Shown here piece after piece: positions 15,292-23,415 of a stretch of 34,969 nt of DNA. Origin of the DNA: Patescibacteria group bacterium (GTDB lineage Bacteria; Patescibacteriota; Minisyncoccia; UBA6257; Colwellbacteraceae); contig JAKJEF010000005.1 in the NCBI GenBank assembly GCA_022705565.1, positions 2,405 through 37,373 of the forward strand, read 5' to 3'. A program made the position numbers and the translations under genes. Every line of letters starts with the position of its first letter. Within the stretch, counting starts at the first letter, position 1. Under the pieces are notes generated by a model. That model saw only the letters and a list, made by a program, of their open reading frames with translations. It made no database searches and was not told the origin of the DNA.

Positions 15292-15882
15292 TTACTTATA
15301 ATAAGCCCGGTTTTCCATCCGGAAATCGATATATTGAAGATTCTTGATTTCTCCGGACTTGATGAGCGATTCGATAACCGCGACGCTATATTCCGGCGAG
15401 TTCTTGAGGCTGAAATAAAACTTGACTCCGGAATCGATTTCGATCGCCGCCTCTTTGAGCGACAGATCCCCGAGATCGATGACGCCGAAGCTGAAATCGA
15501 ATTTCTTCATGATTTCGGAAATCCGGTAAAGATTTTCCGCCTCTTCCGGTTCGAGCACCTGGTCTCCGGTTTTGATCTCCGCCGAAGCGGAAGTCTTCAC
15601 GGTTTTAATCAGACTTCCTTCGGTTTTCGGAGCCTCCTCGAAAAGCTTTCCGTCGCGTCCGAACCAGAAGCACTTTTCCGAGCACCAAATGATCTTTTTT
15701 TCCGCAGGAGCCGTTGGTTCGGGTGTCTCGGAATCGTTATTCGAGATTTTTTCGTAAACAAGAGATACCTTCGCCAAAATACGATCTTTGAACGAGATCA
15801 GGGAATCCGGATTTGTTTTCCAAATCCAGGCGATTGCGGCAACAACGCTTAGAAGCAATATGAGCCGAATGATCCGGCGCAT
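15292..15882 (-). CDS. Single-pass membrane protein, FtsQ/DivIB-like
   Basis: 196 residues from the ATG at 15882. One N-terminal membrane segment (IRLILLLSVVAAIAWIW, about residues 4-21) is followed by an acidic linker and a C-terminal domain that ends IDFRMENRAYYK, close to the end of FtsQ/DivIB domains (YIDLRF..RVYYK). A classic POTRA domain is not obvious, so the division role is an inference. A WCSEKCFWFGRDGKLF segment (two Cys) is like FtsQ's 'vdxxGxvf'. An in-frame upstream extension into serS to 16020 gives a low-quality N-terminus; the internal start 4 nt after the serS stop is preferred. Confidence 0.62.
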   Translation of the reverse strand: MRRIIRLILLLSVVAAIAWIWKTNPDSLISFKDRILAKVSLVYEKISNNDSETPEPTAPAEKKIIWCSEKCFWFGRDGKLFEEAPKTEGSLIKTVKTSASAEIKTGDQVLEPEEAENLYRISEIMKKFDFSFGVIDLGDLSLKEAAIEIDSGVKFYFSLKNSPEYSVAVIESLIKSGEIKNLQYIDFRMENRAYYK

Positions 15883-15886
15883 TGTT

Positions 15887-17122
15887 TTATCTGGGAATGG
15901 ATAATTTTTCCTTTCCGACAAAATCCCGTAAAACTTCCGGCACCAGAACTTCTCCGGATTCGGTCTGGTAGTTCTCCAAAATGGCGATGAGCATCCGACC
16001 GACGGCGAAGGCGGTGGCATTCAAAGTATGGACGTATTTCGATTCTCCGGTCGATTTGACGCGGTATTTGATATTCAGACCGCGCGACTGGAAATCGCCG
16101 GTGTTCGAACAAGACATGGTTTCACGGTACTTCCCTTGTCCGGGAAGCCACGTTTCCACGTCGAACTGCCGATAATCCCCGAATCCCATATCTCCGGTGC
16201 AAATGGACATTACCTGGTGAGGAAGTTTGAGCTTACCCAAAAGCTCTTCTTCCCGCGCGAGGAGAAATCGGTGTTCTTCTTCCGAATCTTCGGGTTTCAC
16301 AAAAGAAAACATTTCCACTTTGTCGAATTGGTGCACCCGGAGTATTCCTTTGGTGTCTTTGCCGTAGCTTCCGGCTTCGCGGCGGAAACAAGTGGAAAAT
16401 CCCATGTAGCGCCTGGGTAACGACTCTTCATCCAATATTTCGTCCATATGCAAAGGACCGATCGAATGTTCGGAGCTACCGACGAGATAAAGATTGTCTT
16501 CCCCAATATAAAAAGCGTCTCCGGCTTCCAAGAATTTTTGCTTGCCCATTCCTTTCATGATTTCGGGTTTGACCATCACCGGAGGAATGGTCGGGATAAA
16601 GCCGTAAGGCGTAAGCGTATCCATGGCAAGCTTCACCAAAGCGAATTCCAATCTCGCCAAATCTCCGAAAATATACCCGAACCTGCTTGAAGCGATCTTG
16701 GCCGCCTGTTCGGTGTTGATTAATTTTCCCGCCAAAGATAAATAATCCTTAGGCTCGAAACCGAATTCCGGTCTGTCGCCGACTTGCTTCAAGACCACGT
16801 TTTCGGTGTCGTCTTTGCCATCCGGGACATCGTCCGCCGGAATGTTCGGGATCTGCTCCAAAATAGCCTGTCTTTCTTTTTCCAAACCAACAGTCGCCTC
16901 CTCTTTGGCCGCGATTTGCTCTTTGATGGCTTTGGCCTCTTCTCTCGATTCCGGTCCGAAAGTCTTTTGTTTGGCCCGAAGCTCGTCGATTTCTTTTTTT
17001 CCGACTCGCCAATCGGCGTCGAGTTTCAAGAAAGCGTCCACCAGCCCGGGATCATAATGCTTGCGCTCCACGCCTTTTTTGACTTTTTCGGGATTCTCCC
17101 TGATGAGATTGATGTCGATCAT
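15887..17122 (-). CDS. serS: Seryl-tRNA synthetase
   Basis: 411 residues, standard length. The N-terminal coiled-coil arm (about 30-100, many K/E) recognises the long arm of tRNA-Ser. Class II motif 2 is FRREAGSYGKDTKGILRVHQF and motif 3 lies in HTLNATAFAVGRMLIAILENYQ. It charges tRNA-Ser, one of which (GGA) lies at the right end of this window. It is 1 nt downstream of lysS, so both are in one transcript with the FtsQ-like gene. Confidence 0.98.
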   Translation of the reverse strand: MIDINLIRENPEKVKKGVERKHYDPGLVDAFLKLDADWRVGKKEIDELRAKQKTFGPESREEAKAIKEQIAAKEEATVGLEKERQAILEQIPNIPADDVPDGKDDTENVVLKQVGDRPEFGFEPKDYLSLAGKLINTEQAAKIASSRFGYIFGDLARLEFALVKLAMDTLTPYGFIPTIPPVMVKPEIMKGMGKQKFLEAGDAFYIGEDNLYLVGSSEHSIGPLHMDEILDEESLPRRYMGFSTCFRREAGSYGKDTKGILRVHQFDKVEMFSFVKPEDSEEEHRFLLAREEELLGKLKLPHQVMSICTGDMGFGDYRQFDVETWLPGQGKYRETMSCSNTGDFQSRGLNIKYRVKSTGESKYVHTLNATAFAVGRMLIAILENYQTESGEVLVPEVLRDFVGKEKLSIPR

Positions 17123-17123
17123 T

Positions 17124-18467
17124 TTATTGAAGCTGTTTTTTCGGCCTTAAGGTCGGGAAAATTATTATTTCTTTCACGGGTTTGCCGGTGATCAAAGACA
17201 CCAGCCGGTCGATGCCGATGCCGATGCCGGCCGCCGGCGGCATGCCGTATTCCACCGCTTCGATGAAATCCTCGTCGAACCTCGTCGTTTCTTCGTCTCC
17301 GGCGCGATAACGTCGTTCCTGATCTTCCATACGTTCGCGCTGGTCGATCGGATCGTTCAGTTCGGAAAAAGCGTTCGCCACCTCGGTTCCTTTGACGATA
17401 AGTTGGAACCTTTCGACAAGCCGCGGATCTTTTTCGTCGAGTTTGGCAAGCGGCGAAATGGCTTTCGGGTGTCCGGTCAGAAATACCGGATTCACCAGTT
17501 TCGGCCGCACTTCTTTCTTGAAAACCTCGTCGATCTTGCCTTCGGGAATTTTCATCAGGTCGCGGCCGGCGTATTTTTTCATCGCCTCGCTGTAGGTGAT
17601 CCGTCCGTATTTTCCCGGAATGAATTTTTTCAAAAGCTTTTCGGTGAATTTCATCAGGCTTTCGTAATCCTGGTAAGCCCAATAAAGCTCAAGCATGGTG
17701 AATTCCGGATTATGCTCGCGGTCCATGCCTTCGTTGCGAAAATTCCGGCCGATCTCGAAAATCTTGGGGAATCCGGCGACGAGCAGTCTCTTCAAGTACA
17801 GTTCCGGCGCCACCCGCAAATAAAAATCCGTATCCAAAGCGTTATGGTGCGTTTTGAAGGGCTTAGCGAGCGCTCCGCCCGGAATCGGCTGGAGCATCGG
17901 GGTTTCCACTTCCATGAATCCCTCGCAATGTAGCGTCTCCCGAAGCGAAGCCACGATTTCCGAACGCAAAACCAAATCTTTTTTGACGTCTTCGTTCAGA
18001 ATGATGTCGAGATACCGCTTTCGGAACCTCTCCTCGACGTCGTCCAACCCGAACCAGCTCGAAGGAATCGGCCGCAACGATTTTCCGGCCATGCGGCAGG
18101 TTTTGGCTTCGACGCTTTTCTCGCCTTTTTTCGTTTTGAAAAGAATTCCGCCGACTTCCATGAAATCTCCGGCATCGAAGACTTCTTTCAAAAGCTTGAA
18201 ATCTTTCAAGTTCTTTTTCGTCAAAACAGCCTGGATTTTCCCGGTGCCGTCATCGATATCGGCGAAAATAACGCCTCCCTGATCGCGAAAAGAGATCACC
18301 CTCCCGACCAAATAAACTTTCTTCTTCTCCCGGCTGAGCTTCGAAAATCCAGTCAAAGCTTCGGCCACGGACATGGTCCTTTTTACCCTCGCCGGATAAG
18401 GATTGACGCCTTCCCGGCGCAACATCTCCATTTTTTTCCTACGCGATTCGATGATGTCTTCCAGCAT
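17124..18467 (-). CDS. lysS: Lysyl-tRNA synthetase (class II)
   Basis: 447 residues, shorter than the usual 490-505. It has an N-terminal OB-fold anticodon-binding domain (about 45-140; VYLVGRVISFRDQGGVIFAD), class II motif 2 FRNEGMDREHNPEFTMLELY, and motif 3 AGIGIGIDRLVSLITG. The missing length is mainly in the N-terminal extension. First gene of lysS-serS-FtsQ-like. A -10/-35 pair precedes it and the predicted leader is about 8 nt. Confidence 0.98.
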   Translation of the reverse strand: MLEDIIESRRKKMEMLRREGVNPYPARVKRTMSVAEALTGFSKLSREKKKVYLVGRVISFRDQGGVIFADIDDGTGKIQAVLTKKNLKDFKLLKEVFDAGDFMEVGGILFKTKKGEKSVEAKTCRMAGKSLRPIPSSWFGLDDVEERFRKRYLDIILNEDVKKDLVLRSEIVASLRETLHCEGFMEVETPMLQPIPGGALAKPFKTHHNALDTDFYLRVAPELYLKRLLVAGFPKIFEIGRNFRNEGMDREHNPEFTMLELYWAYQDYESLMKFTEKLLKKFIPGKYGRITYSEAMKKYAGRDLMKIPEGKIDEVFKKEVRPKLVNPVFLTGHPKAISPLAKLDEKDPRLVERFQLIVKGTEVANAFSELNDPIDQRERMEDQERRYRAGDEETTRFDEDFIEAVEYGMPPAAGIGIGIDRLVSLITGKPVKEIIIFPTLRPKKQLQ

Positions 18468-18481
18468 GGTTCTATTGAATA

Positions 18482-18509
18482 ATCTTAAACCATTTCCTTT
18501 TATTTACAA
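18482..18509 (-). promoter_or_regulatory. Possible promoter of lysS-serS
   Basis: TTGTAA (18504-18509), 16 nt, TAAGAT (18482-18487); the -10 box is 14 nt from the lysS ATG. Boxes are 4-5 of 6 matches, so moderate confidence. Confidence 0.45.
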
Positions 18510-18513
18510 ATTC

Positions 18514-18530
18514 CCCCGCTTTTTGCGGGG
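18514..18530 (-). terminator. GC hairpin between greA and lysS
   Basis: CCCCGC/GCGGGG with a 5-nt A loop on the minus strand, just after the greA stop. The downstream bases are GGGAATTTG, not a U-run, so it may end greA mRNA only weakly or protect it. Confidence 0.45.
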
Positions 18531-18546
18531 AGGATTCAAAAACTTC

Positions 18547-19008
18547 TTATTCTCCGATTTTCGTCACCAGATAGGCGATTTCCTGTCCGGCCGGATTCTT
18601 GAACACGGCCTCATCCCCGACTTTCTTGCCGAGGAGCGCCCGGCCGAGCGGAGACTCGTTGGAAATCAATCCCTCTTCCGGCTTGGTTTCGTTGGAGCCG
18701 ACGATGACTATCTTTTTCTTTTCTCCGTTCCGCGCCACTTCGACGGTCGAACCGATGTCGACCACTTCCTGTTGGGTGGCTTTCTTGATGATGACGGCAC
18801 TTTTAATAATATCTTCGAGCTCTTCGATGCGGCTTTCTATCCGGTCTTGCTCCTCTCTCGCGTTCTCGTATTCGGCGTTTTCCGAAAGATCCCCGTATTC
18901 CTTGGCTTTCTTTATCCTGTCGGAAACTTCGATCCTGCTCACGGTTTTTAATTCGACCAACTCTTTCTTCAACTCCTCGAGCCTTTCGGCCGACAAATAA
19001 TAATTCAT
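18547..19008 (-). CDS. greA: Transcription elongation factor GreA
   Basis: 153 residues. The N-terminal coiled coil carries the tip motif EYGDLSENAEYENA with acidic Asp40 and Glu43, which reach the RNA polymerase active site and trigger cleavage of backtracked RNA. The C-terminal FKBP-like domain includes IVGSNETKPEEGLISNESPL and GRALLGKKVGDEA. Length is near the usual 158. The gene follows the glycosyltransferase by 6 nt. A divergent Gre paralogue is present at 33408-33905. Confidence 0.98.
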   Translation of the reverse strand: MNYYLSAERLEELKKELVELKTVSRIEVSDRIKKAKEYGDLSENAEYENAREEQDRIESRIEELEDIIKSAVIIKKATQQEVVDIGSTVEVARNGEKKKIVIVGSNETKPEEGLISNESPLGRALLGKKVGDEAVFKNPAGQEIAYLVTKIGE

Positions 19009-19014
19009 TTGTTT

Positions 19015-19695
19015 TTAATTATTTTTATTTTTCAAACGATAAACGTCCCGACGCAAACCGTAGACTACCCGGATAAGCGGACCGAGATTGCCTCGGAAGC
19101 TTTTTTCTCCGGCGATTCCGCCCATATCCACGGTCTTTATTTTAAAACCGGCTTGTCCGGCGATCACAACCGGCTCCCAAATAGCTCCGGTGCCGGAAAG
19201 CCTGATCTTCGGAAACACCTCGTTTCCGCATCCGCGGCGGAATCCGGCGACTCCGGAAAAAAGATCCCCGCGCTTGATTTCCAAGAGCGACTCCGCCAAT
19301 CGGTTTTTGTTTTTGGCTCCCTCGGGAAGGAAAACGTCGAAAATCTTCGCTTTGTCGGACATAAACGCCGACGACATCTTGGACAAAATTTCTCCGATTT
19401 TCATTGTCTTCGGATCGACGACAATAAAAGATTCTCCGGAAGATATTTGAACAGCCGTCTGCAAAGCTTTTCCACGATGCCCGATTGTTTCCCCGGAAAC
19501 CAAATCCAAGTTCCTGATAAGAGCTGAAAAACGGCGGACTATGTCCGCCGTCTGGTCGGCCGACTTGGCGTCGGCCACGATAATTTCGTATTCGAATCCG
19601 GATTCCCGCAAGAATTTGTCCGCGTCGATCAAAGCCAGCGGCAAAGATTTGCCGCTCTCGTAAGTCGGAATGATGACGGAAAAGAGTGGCTTCAT
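19015..19695 (-). CDS. Family 2 glycosyltransferase, divergent
   Basis: 226 residues with a GT2 start (FSVIIPTYESGKSLPLAL) and a GT-A fold pattern, including EYEIIVADAKSADQTADIV where DDGSTDGT is usual, GHRGKALQTAV, and VVDPKT in place of the DxD site. The acceptor-loop part (GTGAIWEPVVIAGQAGFK) fits polyprenol-phosphate or cell-envelope sugar transferases, but the substrate cannot be told. No membrane segment is visible. It lies between rpsI (7 nt upstream) and greA, an unusual place for such a gene. Confidence 0.8.
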   Translation of the reverse strand: MKPLFSVIIPTYESGKSLPLALIDADKFLRESGFEYEIIVADAKSADQTADIVRRFSALIRNLDLVSGETIGHRGKALQTAVQISSGESFIVVDPKTMKIGEILSKMSSAFMSDKAKIFDVFLPEGAKNKNRLAESLLEIKRGDLFSGVAGFRRGCGNEVFPKIRLSGTGAIWEPVVIAGQAGFKIKTVDMGGIAGEKSFRGNLGPLIRVVYGLRRDVYRLKNKNN

Positions 19696-19702
19696 TTTAG
19701 GT

Positions 19703-20110
19703 TTAGCGCTTGGCCCACTGCGGAGCGCGCCTGGCTTTCTTCAAGCCGTATTTCTTCCTTTCAACCATGCGCGGATCCCTTGTCAAAAGCCCGGCGGCTT
19801 TGAGGGTCGGCCGATGTCCCGCATCCATTTTGATAAACGCCCTGGCCATTCCCAGAGAAACGGCTCCGGCTTGGCTCGGCAATCCGCTTCCGGACGCCTT
19901 GGCGCTCACACCGATCTTTTCCGAAGAAATCAATTTGAGCGGAGCGTAAGCGCTTTCGCGGTCGCGGTCGGTTTTGAAATACTTTTTATAATCCAAACCG
20001 TTCACCGTAAAACCCGTTTCTCCCGGCATGATCCTCACGCGGGCCACGGCCGTTTTTCTCCGGCCCACGGCCTCGAAATATTTTCCTTCTTTTTTGCTGT
20101 CTTTGGCCAT
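19703..20110 (-). CDS. rpsI: 30S ribosomal protein S9
   Basis: 135 residues with YFEAVGRRKTAVARVRIMPG, GSGLPSQAGAVSLGMARA and the basic C-terminus (LTRDPRMVERKKYGLKKA then RRAPQWAKR) whose last residues contact P-site tRNA. Normal length. Its ATG overlaps the rplM stop (TAATG), the universal rplM-rpsI pair. Confidence 0.98.
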   Translation of the reverse strand: MAKDSKKEGKYFEAVGRRKTAVARVRIMPGETGFTVNGLDYKKYFKTDRDRESAYAPLKLISSEKIGVSAKASGSGLPSQAGAVSLGMARAFIKMDAGHRPTLKAAGLLTRDPRMVERKKYGLKKARRAPQWAKR

Positions 20111-20454
20111 TATTGTTTTTCGATGATAAGCCTTTTCAACCTTTTCGCCTGCAAAGAATTCTTGGGCAGCATACCCTGAACCGCGTGCCTCAAAGCCCAG
20201 GCCGGATCTTTGGCTTCGGCCTGCTTGTAGGTTTTGGTTTTCAGGTGGCCCATGTAACCCGTGTGGCGGTGGTAAACTTTCTGTTCGGTTTTTCTTCCGG
20301 AAAGCTCGATCTCGCCGATGTTCTTGACGATCACTTTGTCTTCCCCTTCCAAACGGGGATTGTATCCGGCCTTGTGCTTTCCTTGAAGGATATTGGCGAT
20401 TTTCGTCGCCAAGCGGCCTATTTTCTGATTTTTCGCGTCGATCACGTGTTCCAT
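20110..20454 (-). CDS. rplM: 50S ribosomal protein L13
   Basis: 114 residues, shorter than the usual 140-145 mainly at the N-terminus. It contains NILQGKHKAGYNPRLEGEDK, VYHRHTGYMGHLKTKTY and HAVQGMLPKNSLQAKRL. It is one of the early-assembling large-subunit proteins. It follows rplQ by 1 nt and overlaps rpsI. Confidence 0.97.
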   Translation of the reverse strand: MEHVIDAKNQKIGRLATKIANILQGKHKAGYNPRLEGEDKVIVKNIGEIELSGRKTEQKVYHRHTGYMGHLKTKTYKQAEAKDPAWALRHAVQGMLPKNSLQAKRLKRLIIEKQ

Positions 20455-20455
20455 A

Positions 20456-20806
20456 TTAAACGAATTTTATTTCCACCCAAGGCGCACCGTCCCTTTTGCG
20501 GCTGGTTCCCAGCTTCACGATCCGCAGATAACCCCCTTTTCTTTCCTGATACTTCGGCGCGATCTCGTGATAAATCTTCATGGCCGCTTTTTTGTCCAAA
20601 CGCTTTAGAAGCAATCTAAGCGAAGCCAAATCCTGTTTTTTCGCCAAAGTGACGAGTTTTTCCGCCAAAGGTTTGATTTCTTTGGCCCTCGCCTCGGTGG
20701 TTTTGATGGATTCGCGAATAATCAGGTTGTTCAGCAAACCCTTTATGAATTGCCGGCGGTCGCCGGTTTTTCTTCCAAATTTTCTTCCTTTTTTGCCGTG
20801 ATGCAT
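20456..20806 (-). CDS. rplQ: 50S ribosomal protein L17
   Basis: 116 residues beginning MHHGKKGRKFGRKTGDRRQF, with LLNNLIIRESIKTTEARAKE and a C-terminus GGYLRIVKLGTSRKRDGAPW, all standard L17. It follows rpoA by 2 nt, the normal end of the alpha operon. The polypeptide exit-tunnel rim is its ribosomal location. Confidence 0.98.
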   Translation of the reverse strand: MHHGKKGRKFGRKTGDRRQFIKGLLNNLIIRESIKTTEARAKEIKPLAEKLVTLAKKQDLASLRLLLKRLDKKAAMKIYHEIAPKYQERKGGYLRIVKLGTSRKRDGAPWVEIKFV

Positions 20807-20808
20807 GA

Positions 20809-21567
20809 TTATTCTTCTTTTTTCTCGCGAGCCGAAGATTTCTTTTTCCCGGACTTTTCAACAGACAATTCCCTGACGCTTATTTCCGAAATCTTTTTGA
20901 AATGATCGAGCAGGATGTTTCCGGCTTTATGCAGGGCGTCGGAAGGAGTGATTGTTCCGTCGGTCACGATCTCCAAATCGAGCTTGTTGTAATCGGTGCG
21001 ATCGCCGACGCGCATATTGTCCACTTTGAAGCTCACCGCCTGCACCGGAGTGAAAATGGCGTCAAGGGCGACGACTCCGATTTCCAGCTTTTCCGTTTTT
21101 CTCCGCTCCACCGGAACGTATCCCAATCCCTTGTCGACGGTGATTTCCATCTCGACATCGGCTTTCTTGTCGGTGACGGTAAAAAGATGCTCTTCGGGAT
21201 TCATCACCACCACCTGGGTCGACGCTTCGATGTCTCCGGCGACGACGTCTTTTTCGCCTTTGATTTTCAAAGTCAGCACCTGCGGTTCGTCGGCGAAAAA
21301 CTGGAACCTGATTTTCTTCAGATTCAATCCGATTTCCACCACGTCTTCCACCACCCCGGGGATGGTCGAAAACTCGTGCAAAATCCCCTTAACCTTGAAC
21401 TGGGTGATGGCCGCTCCGGGCAAAGACGACAAAAGTACCCTTCGGAGGCTGTTCCCCAAAGTCAGGCCGTATCCCGGATAAAGGCCTTCCACGCTGAACT
21501 TTCCGATTTTATTGTCTTCGGAAATGGTTTTGATATTGACTGTTTCACTGAGTAGTGCGTATTTCAT
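20809..21567 (-). CDS. rpoA: RNA polymerase alpha subunit without C-terminal domain
   Basis: 252 residues. The alpha-NTD is complete: GKFSVEGLYPGYGLTLGNSL, RRVLLSSLPGAAITQFKVKG, ILHEFSTIPGVVEDV and GYVPVERRKTEKLEIG through LDHFKKISEI. Instead of the 60-80-residue alpha-CTD with its helix-hairpin-helix DNA- and activator-binding surface, the protein ends with about 15 lysine/serine/glutamate-rich residues. Dimerisation and beta/beta' assembly should be normal, but UP-element recognition and class I activator contacts are not expected from this subunit. Position between rpsD and rplQ is canonical. Confidence 0.97.
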   Translation of the reverse strand: MKYALLSETVNIKTISEDNKIGKFSVEGLYPGYGLTLGNSLRRVLLSSLPGAAITQFKVKGILHEFSTIPGVVEDVVEIGLNLKKIRFQFFADEPQVLTLKIKGEKDVVAGDIEASTQVVVMNPEEHLFTVTDKKADVEMEITVDKGLGYVPVERRKTEKLEIGVVALDAIFTPVQAVSFKVDNMRVGDRTDYNKLDLEIVTDGTITPSDALHKAGNILLDHFKKISEISVRELSVEKSGKKKSSAREKKEE

Positions 21568-21570
21568 TTT

Positions 21571-22185
21571 TTATTTTGAATAAAAGTTTACGACCAATTC
21601 CAAATCGAAAGGCAGATCGATGTCTTTCGGCTCGGAGACCATTTCGCCGATCATTTTTTCCTTGTCCAATTTCAGCCAGGTCGGCGGTTCGTATTGCTTC
21701 AAGCGGGTTTCGGCCGCCTTGGCCACCGGATGGTCGGCCGACTCCTTGCGGAAAGCGATCTTGTCTCCCGGACGCACGCGCATCGAAGGAATGGTCGTTT
21801 TCCGGCCGTTCACCGTGATGTGCCCGTGGCCGACAAGCTGGCTCGCCATTCTCCGCGAAGGCGCTAACCCCAATTGGAAAACAACGTTGTCCAACCGGCT
21901 TTCCAATATCTTCACCAGAGCGACGTCGGTCGGCTCTTTGCTTTGTTCGCTCTTCGAGAAAGCTTTTTTCATTTCAGCCTCGGTCAAGCCGTAGGTAAAG
22001 CGGACTTTTTGCTTTTCCGCCATCTGTTTGCCGTATTCTCCCTGACGTCTCCGGCCTTTGCCGTGCTGTCCCGGAGCGTAAGGCTTTTTCACTTCGGCGC
22101 ATTTCGCCGACAAGCAACGCTCGGCTTTCAAAAAAAGCTTCGCCCCCAACCTTCTTTCTGTTTTTTCCAAAATTCTTCTGGACAT
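21571..22185 (-). CDS. rpsD: 30S ribosomal protein S4
   Basis: 204 residues: N-terminal segment with a CLSAKC pair (possible partial zinc site), KKPYAPGQHGKGRRRQGEYG, RLDNVVFQLGLAPSRRMASQ and the S4 RNA-binding motif LVGHGHITVNGRKTTIPSM. It initiates 16S 5'-domain assembly. Normal length. It lies 3 nt upstream of rpoA and 9 nt after rpsK. Confidence 0.98.
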   Translation of the reverse strand: MSRRILEKTERRLGAKLFLKAERCLSAKCAEVKKPYAPGQHGKGRRRQGEYGKQMAEKQKVRFTYGLTEAEMKKAFSKSEQSKEPTDVALVKILESRLDNVVFQLGLAPSRRMASQLVGHGHITVNGRKTTIPSMRVRPGDKIAFRKESADHPVAKAAETRLKQYEPPTWLKLDKEKMIGEMVSEPKDIDLPFDLELVVNFYSK

Positions 22186-22194
22186 TTTTTTGAA

Positions 22195-22632
22195 TTAGAC
22201 TCTTCTCGGTTTTTTCGGACGCGGACCGTTGTGCGGCACCGGTGTGACGTCTTTGATCGACATAATATTGAAACCATGATTCACGAGCGACCTGATGGCC
22301 GAATCCCGACCCACGGAAACGCCGGAAACGACGACGTCGACGTTGAAAGGCCCGGTCTTGGCGATCTTCTCGGCAATGGCGGCGATTATTTTCTGAGCGG
22401 CGAAAGGCGTCGCCTTCTTCGGACCGGCAAACCCCAAGGATCCGGCCGAAGCCCAGGTGACGACGTTGCCGTGGTTGTCCGTCACGGTAACGAGGGTGTT
22501 ATTGAAAGACACCTTGATGTAAATCTTGCCGGAGTCGACGCTTTTCGAAGATTTCTTCGAAGCCGCCTTGGCCTGCTTTTCTTCTCCTTCGGCGATATTC
22601 TCTTGTTTCGAAACTACTTTCTTTTTTCCCAT
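22195..22632 (-). CDS. rpsK: 30S ribosomal protein S11
   Basis: 145 residues with IYIKVSFNNTLVTVTDNHGN, WASAGSLGFAGPKKATPFAA and the C-terminal KDVTPVPHNGPRPKKPRRV of S11. The first 30 residues (lysine-rich, KKKVVSKQENIAEGEEKQAK) are an extension beyond the usual start and are probably disordered. It forms part of the mRNA exit platform. Confidence 0.97.
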   Translation of the reverse strand: MGKKKVVSKQENIAEGEEKQAKAASKKSSKSVDSGKIYIKVSFNNTLVTVTDNHGNVVTWASAGSLGFAGPKKATPFAAQKIIAAIAEKIAKTGPFNVDVVVSGVSVGRDSAIRSLVNHGFNIMSIKDVTPVPHNGPRPKKPRRV

Positions 22633-22639
22633 GGCAATA

Positions 22640-23023
22640 TTACTTCAATTCCACCTTTCTTTTGCCGCTGATGGCGGTTTTTCTCACGTTCCCGCGGACC
22701 GTCCGGGAATTGGTTTTGGTGCGCTGTCCGCGAACAGGCAGTTTTCTCGCGTGCCTTGTTCCGCGGTAACACTGAATCTCTTTCAAGCGTCCGACGTTCT
22801 GACGGACAATCTGCCTCAATTCTCCCTCGATCTTGCAGTTTTTCTCGATAAAATCCTTCAAGAGGCTCACCTCTCCCTGATCCAAATTTTTGGCTCTCTT
22901 GTTCGGATCGATCTTGGTTTCCTTGAGAATCCTTTTGGAAACTGTCGGTCCGATTCCGTAAATATAAGTAAGCGCCACCTCGATGCGCTTTTCGTCCGGA
23001 ATATTTATGCCTATCAATCTCAT
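22640..23023 (-). CDS. rpsM: 30S ribosomal protein S13
   Basis: 127 residues, MRLIGINIPDEKRIEVALTY at the start, helix-two-turns-helix (GIGPTVSKRILKETKIDPNK), and basic end RGTRHARKLPVRGQRTKTNS. Normal length. It binds the 16S head and contacts the P-site tRNA. 4 nt after rpmJ. Confidence 0.98.
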   Translation of the reverse strand: MRLIGINIPDEKRIEVALTYIYGIGPTVSKRILKETKIDPNKRAKNLDQGEVSLLKDFIEKNCKIEGELRQIVRQNVGRLKEIQCYRGTRHARKLPVRGQRTKTNSRTVRGNVRKTAISGKRKVELK

Positions 23024-23027
23024 TTAA

Positions 23028-23144
23028 CTATCCTTGTCTCTGCTTATGTTTTGGAGTTTTTTTGCAAACCACATAAATCCGCCCTCGGCGGCGGACAATC
23101 TTGCAATCCTTACAAATTTTTTTCACCGATGGTCTGACTTTCAT
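23028..23144 (-). CDS. rpmJ: 50S ribosomal protein L36
   Basis: A 38-residue protein, [20 protein letters not shown] then [18 protein letters not shown]. It has Cys11, Cys14, Cys27 and a histidine near 33, the zinc-binding C+ form of L36. The sequence and place (infA-rpmJ-rpsM) are standard. It is the shortest protein gene in the window. Confidence 0.97.
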   Translation of the reverse strand: MKVRPSVKKICKDCKIVRRRGRIYVVCKKTPKHKQRQG

Positions 23145-23167
23145 ACCGATGATCTTAACGCGGATTT

Positions 23168-23365
23168 TTAAAGCCTCCTTGTCACGCGCCCTCTTTTGTC
23201 GTCGTAAGGAGACAATTCCACCGTCACTTTGTCGCCGGGCAAAACCTTAATGTGATTCTGCCTCATGCGGCCAGATAGATACGCGAGGACTTCTTTTCCG
23301 CTTTCCAACTCAACCCGAAAGTTCGCCGCCGGAAGAGCTTCGAGAACAACTCCTTTTTCTATCAT
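23168..23365 (-). CDS. infA: Translation initiation factor IF-1
   Basis: 65 residues from the ATG at 23365 ([20 protein letters not shown]). OB-fold features typical of IF-1: [28 protein letters not shown] and [13 protein letters not shown]. The reading frame stays open upstream to 23479, but the promoter -10 box lies at 23374-23379, so the transcript cannot contain the upstream codons. The in-frame ATG at 23371 is only 2 nt from the -10 box, whereas ATG 23365 lies where transcription should begin. The mRNA is therefore predicted leaderless. First gene of the alpha operon. Confidence 0.93.
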   Translation of the reverse strand: MIEKGVVLEALPAANFRVELESGKEVLAYLSGRMRQNHIKVLPGDKVTVELSPYDDKRGRVTRRL

Positions 23366-23373
23366 GTGCATGG

Positions 23374-23403
23374 ATTCTACCACAAGGGACCGCCCGGAGT
23401 CAA
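23374..23403 (-). promoter_or_regulatory. Promoter of the infA/alpha operon
   Basis: TTGACT (23398-23403), 18 nt, TAGAAT (23374-23379), with TG one base before the -10 (extended -10). It lies in the gap after the upstream membrane-protein gene. Only 8 nt separate the -10 from the ATG at 23365; the same distance is seen in the TA promoter. Confidence 0.78.
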
Positions 23404-23415
23404 TATCCGAGGCCC

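Noticed and set aside
15883-16020. 46-codon upstream extension of the FtsQ-like gene
   Set aside because: It overlaps serS in another frame and gives a Pro/Cys/Arg-rich N-terminus before a normal signal-anchor.
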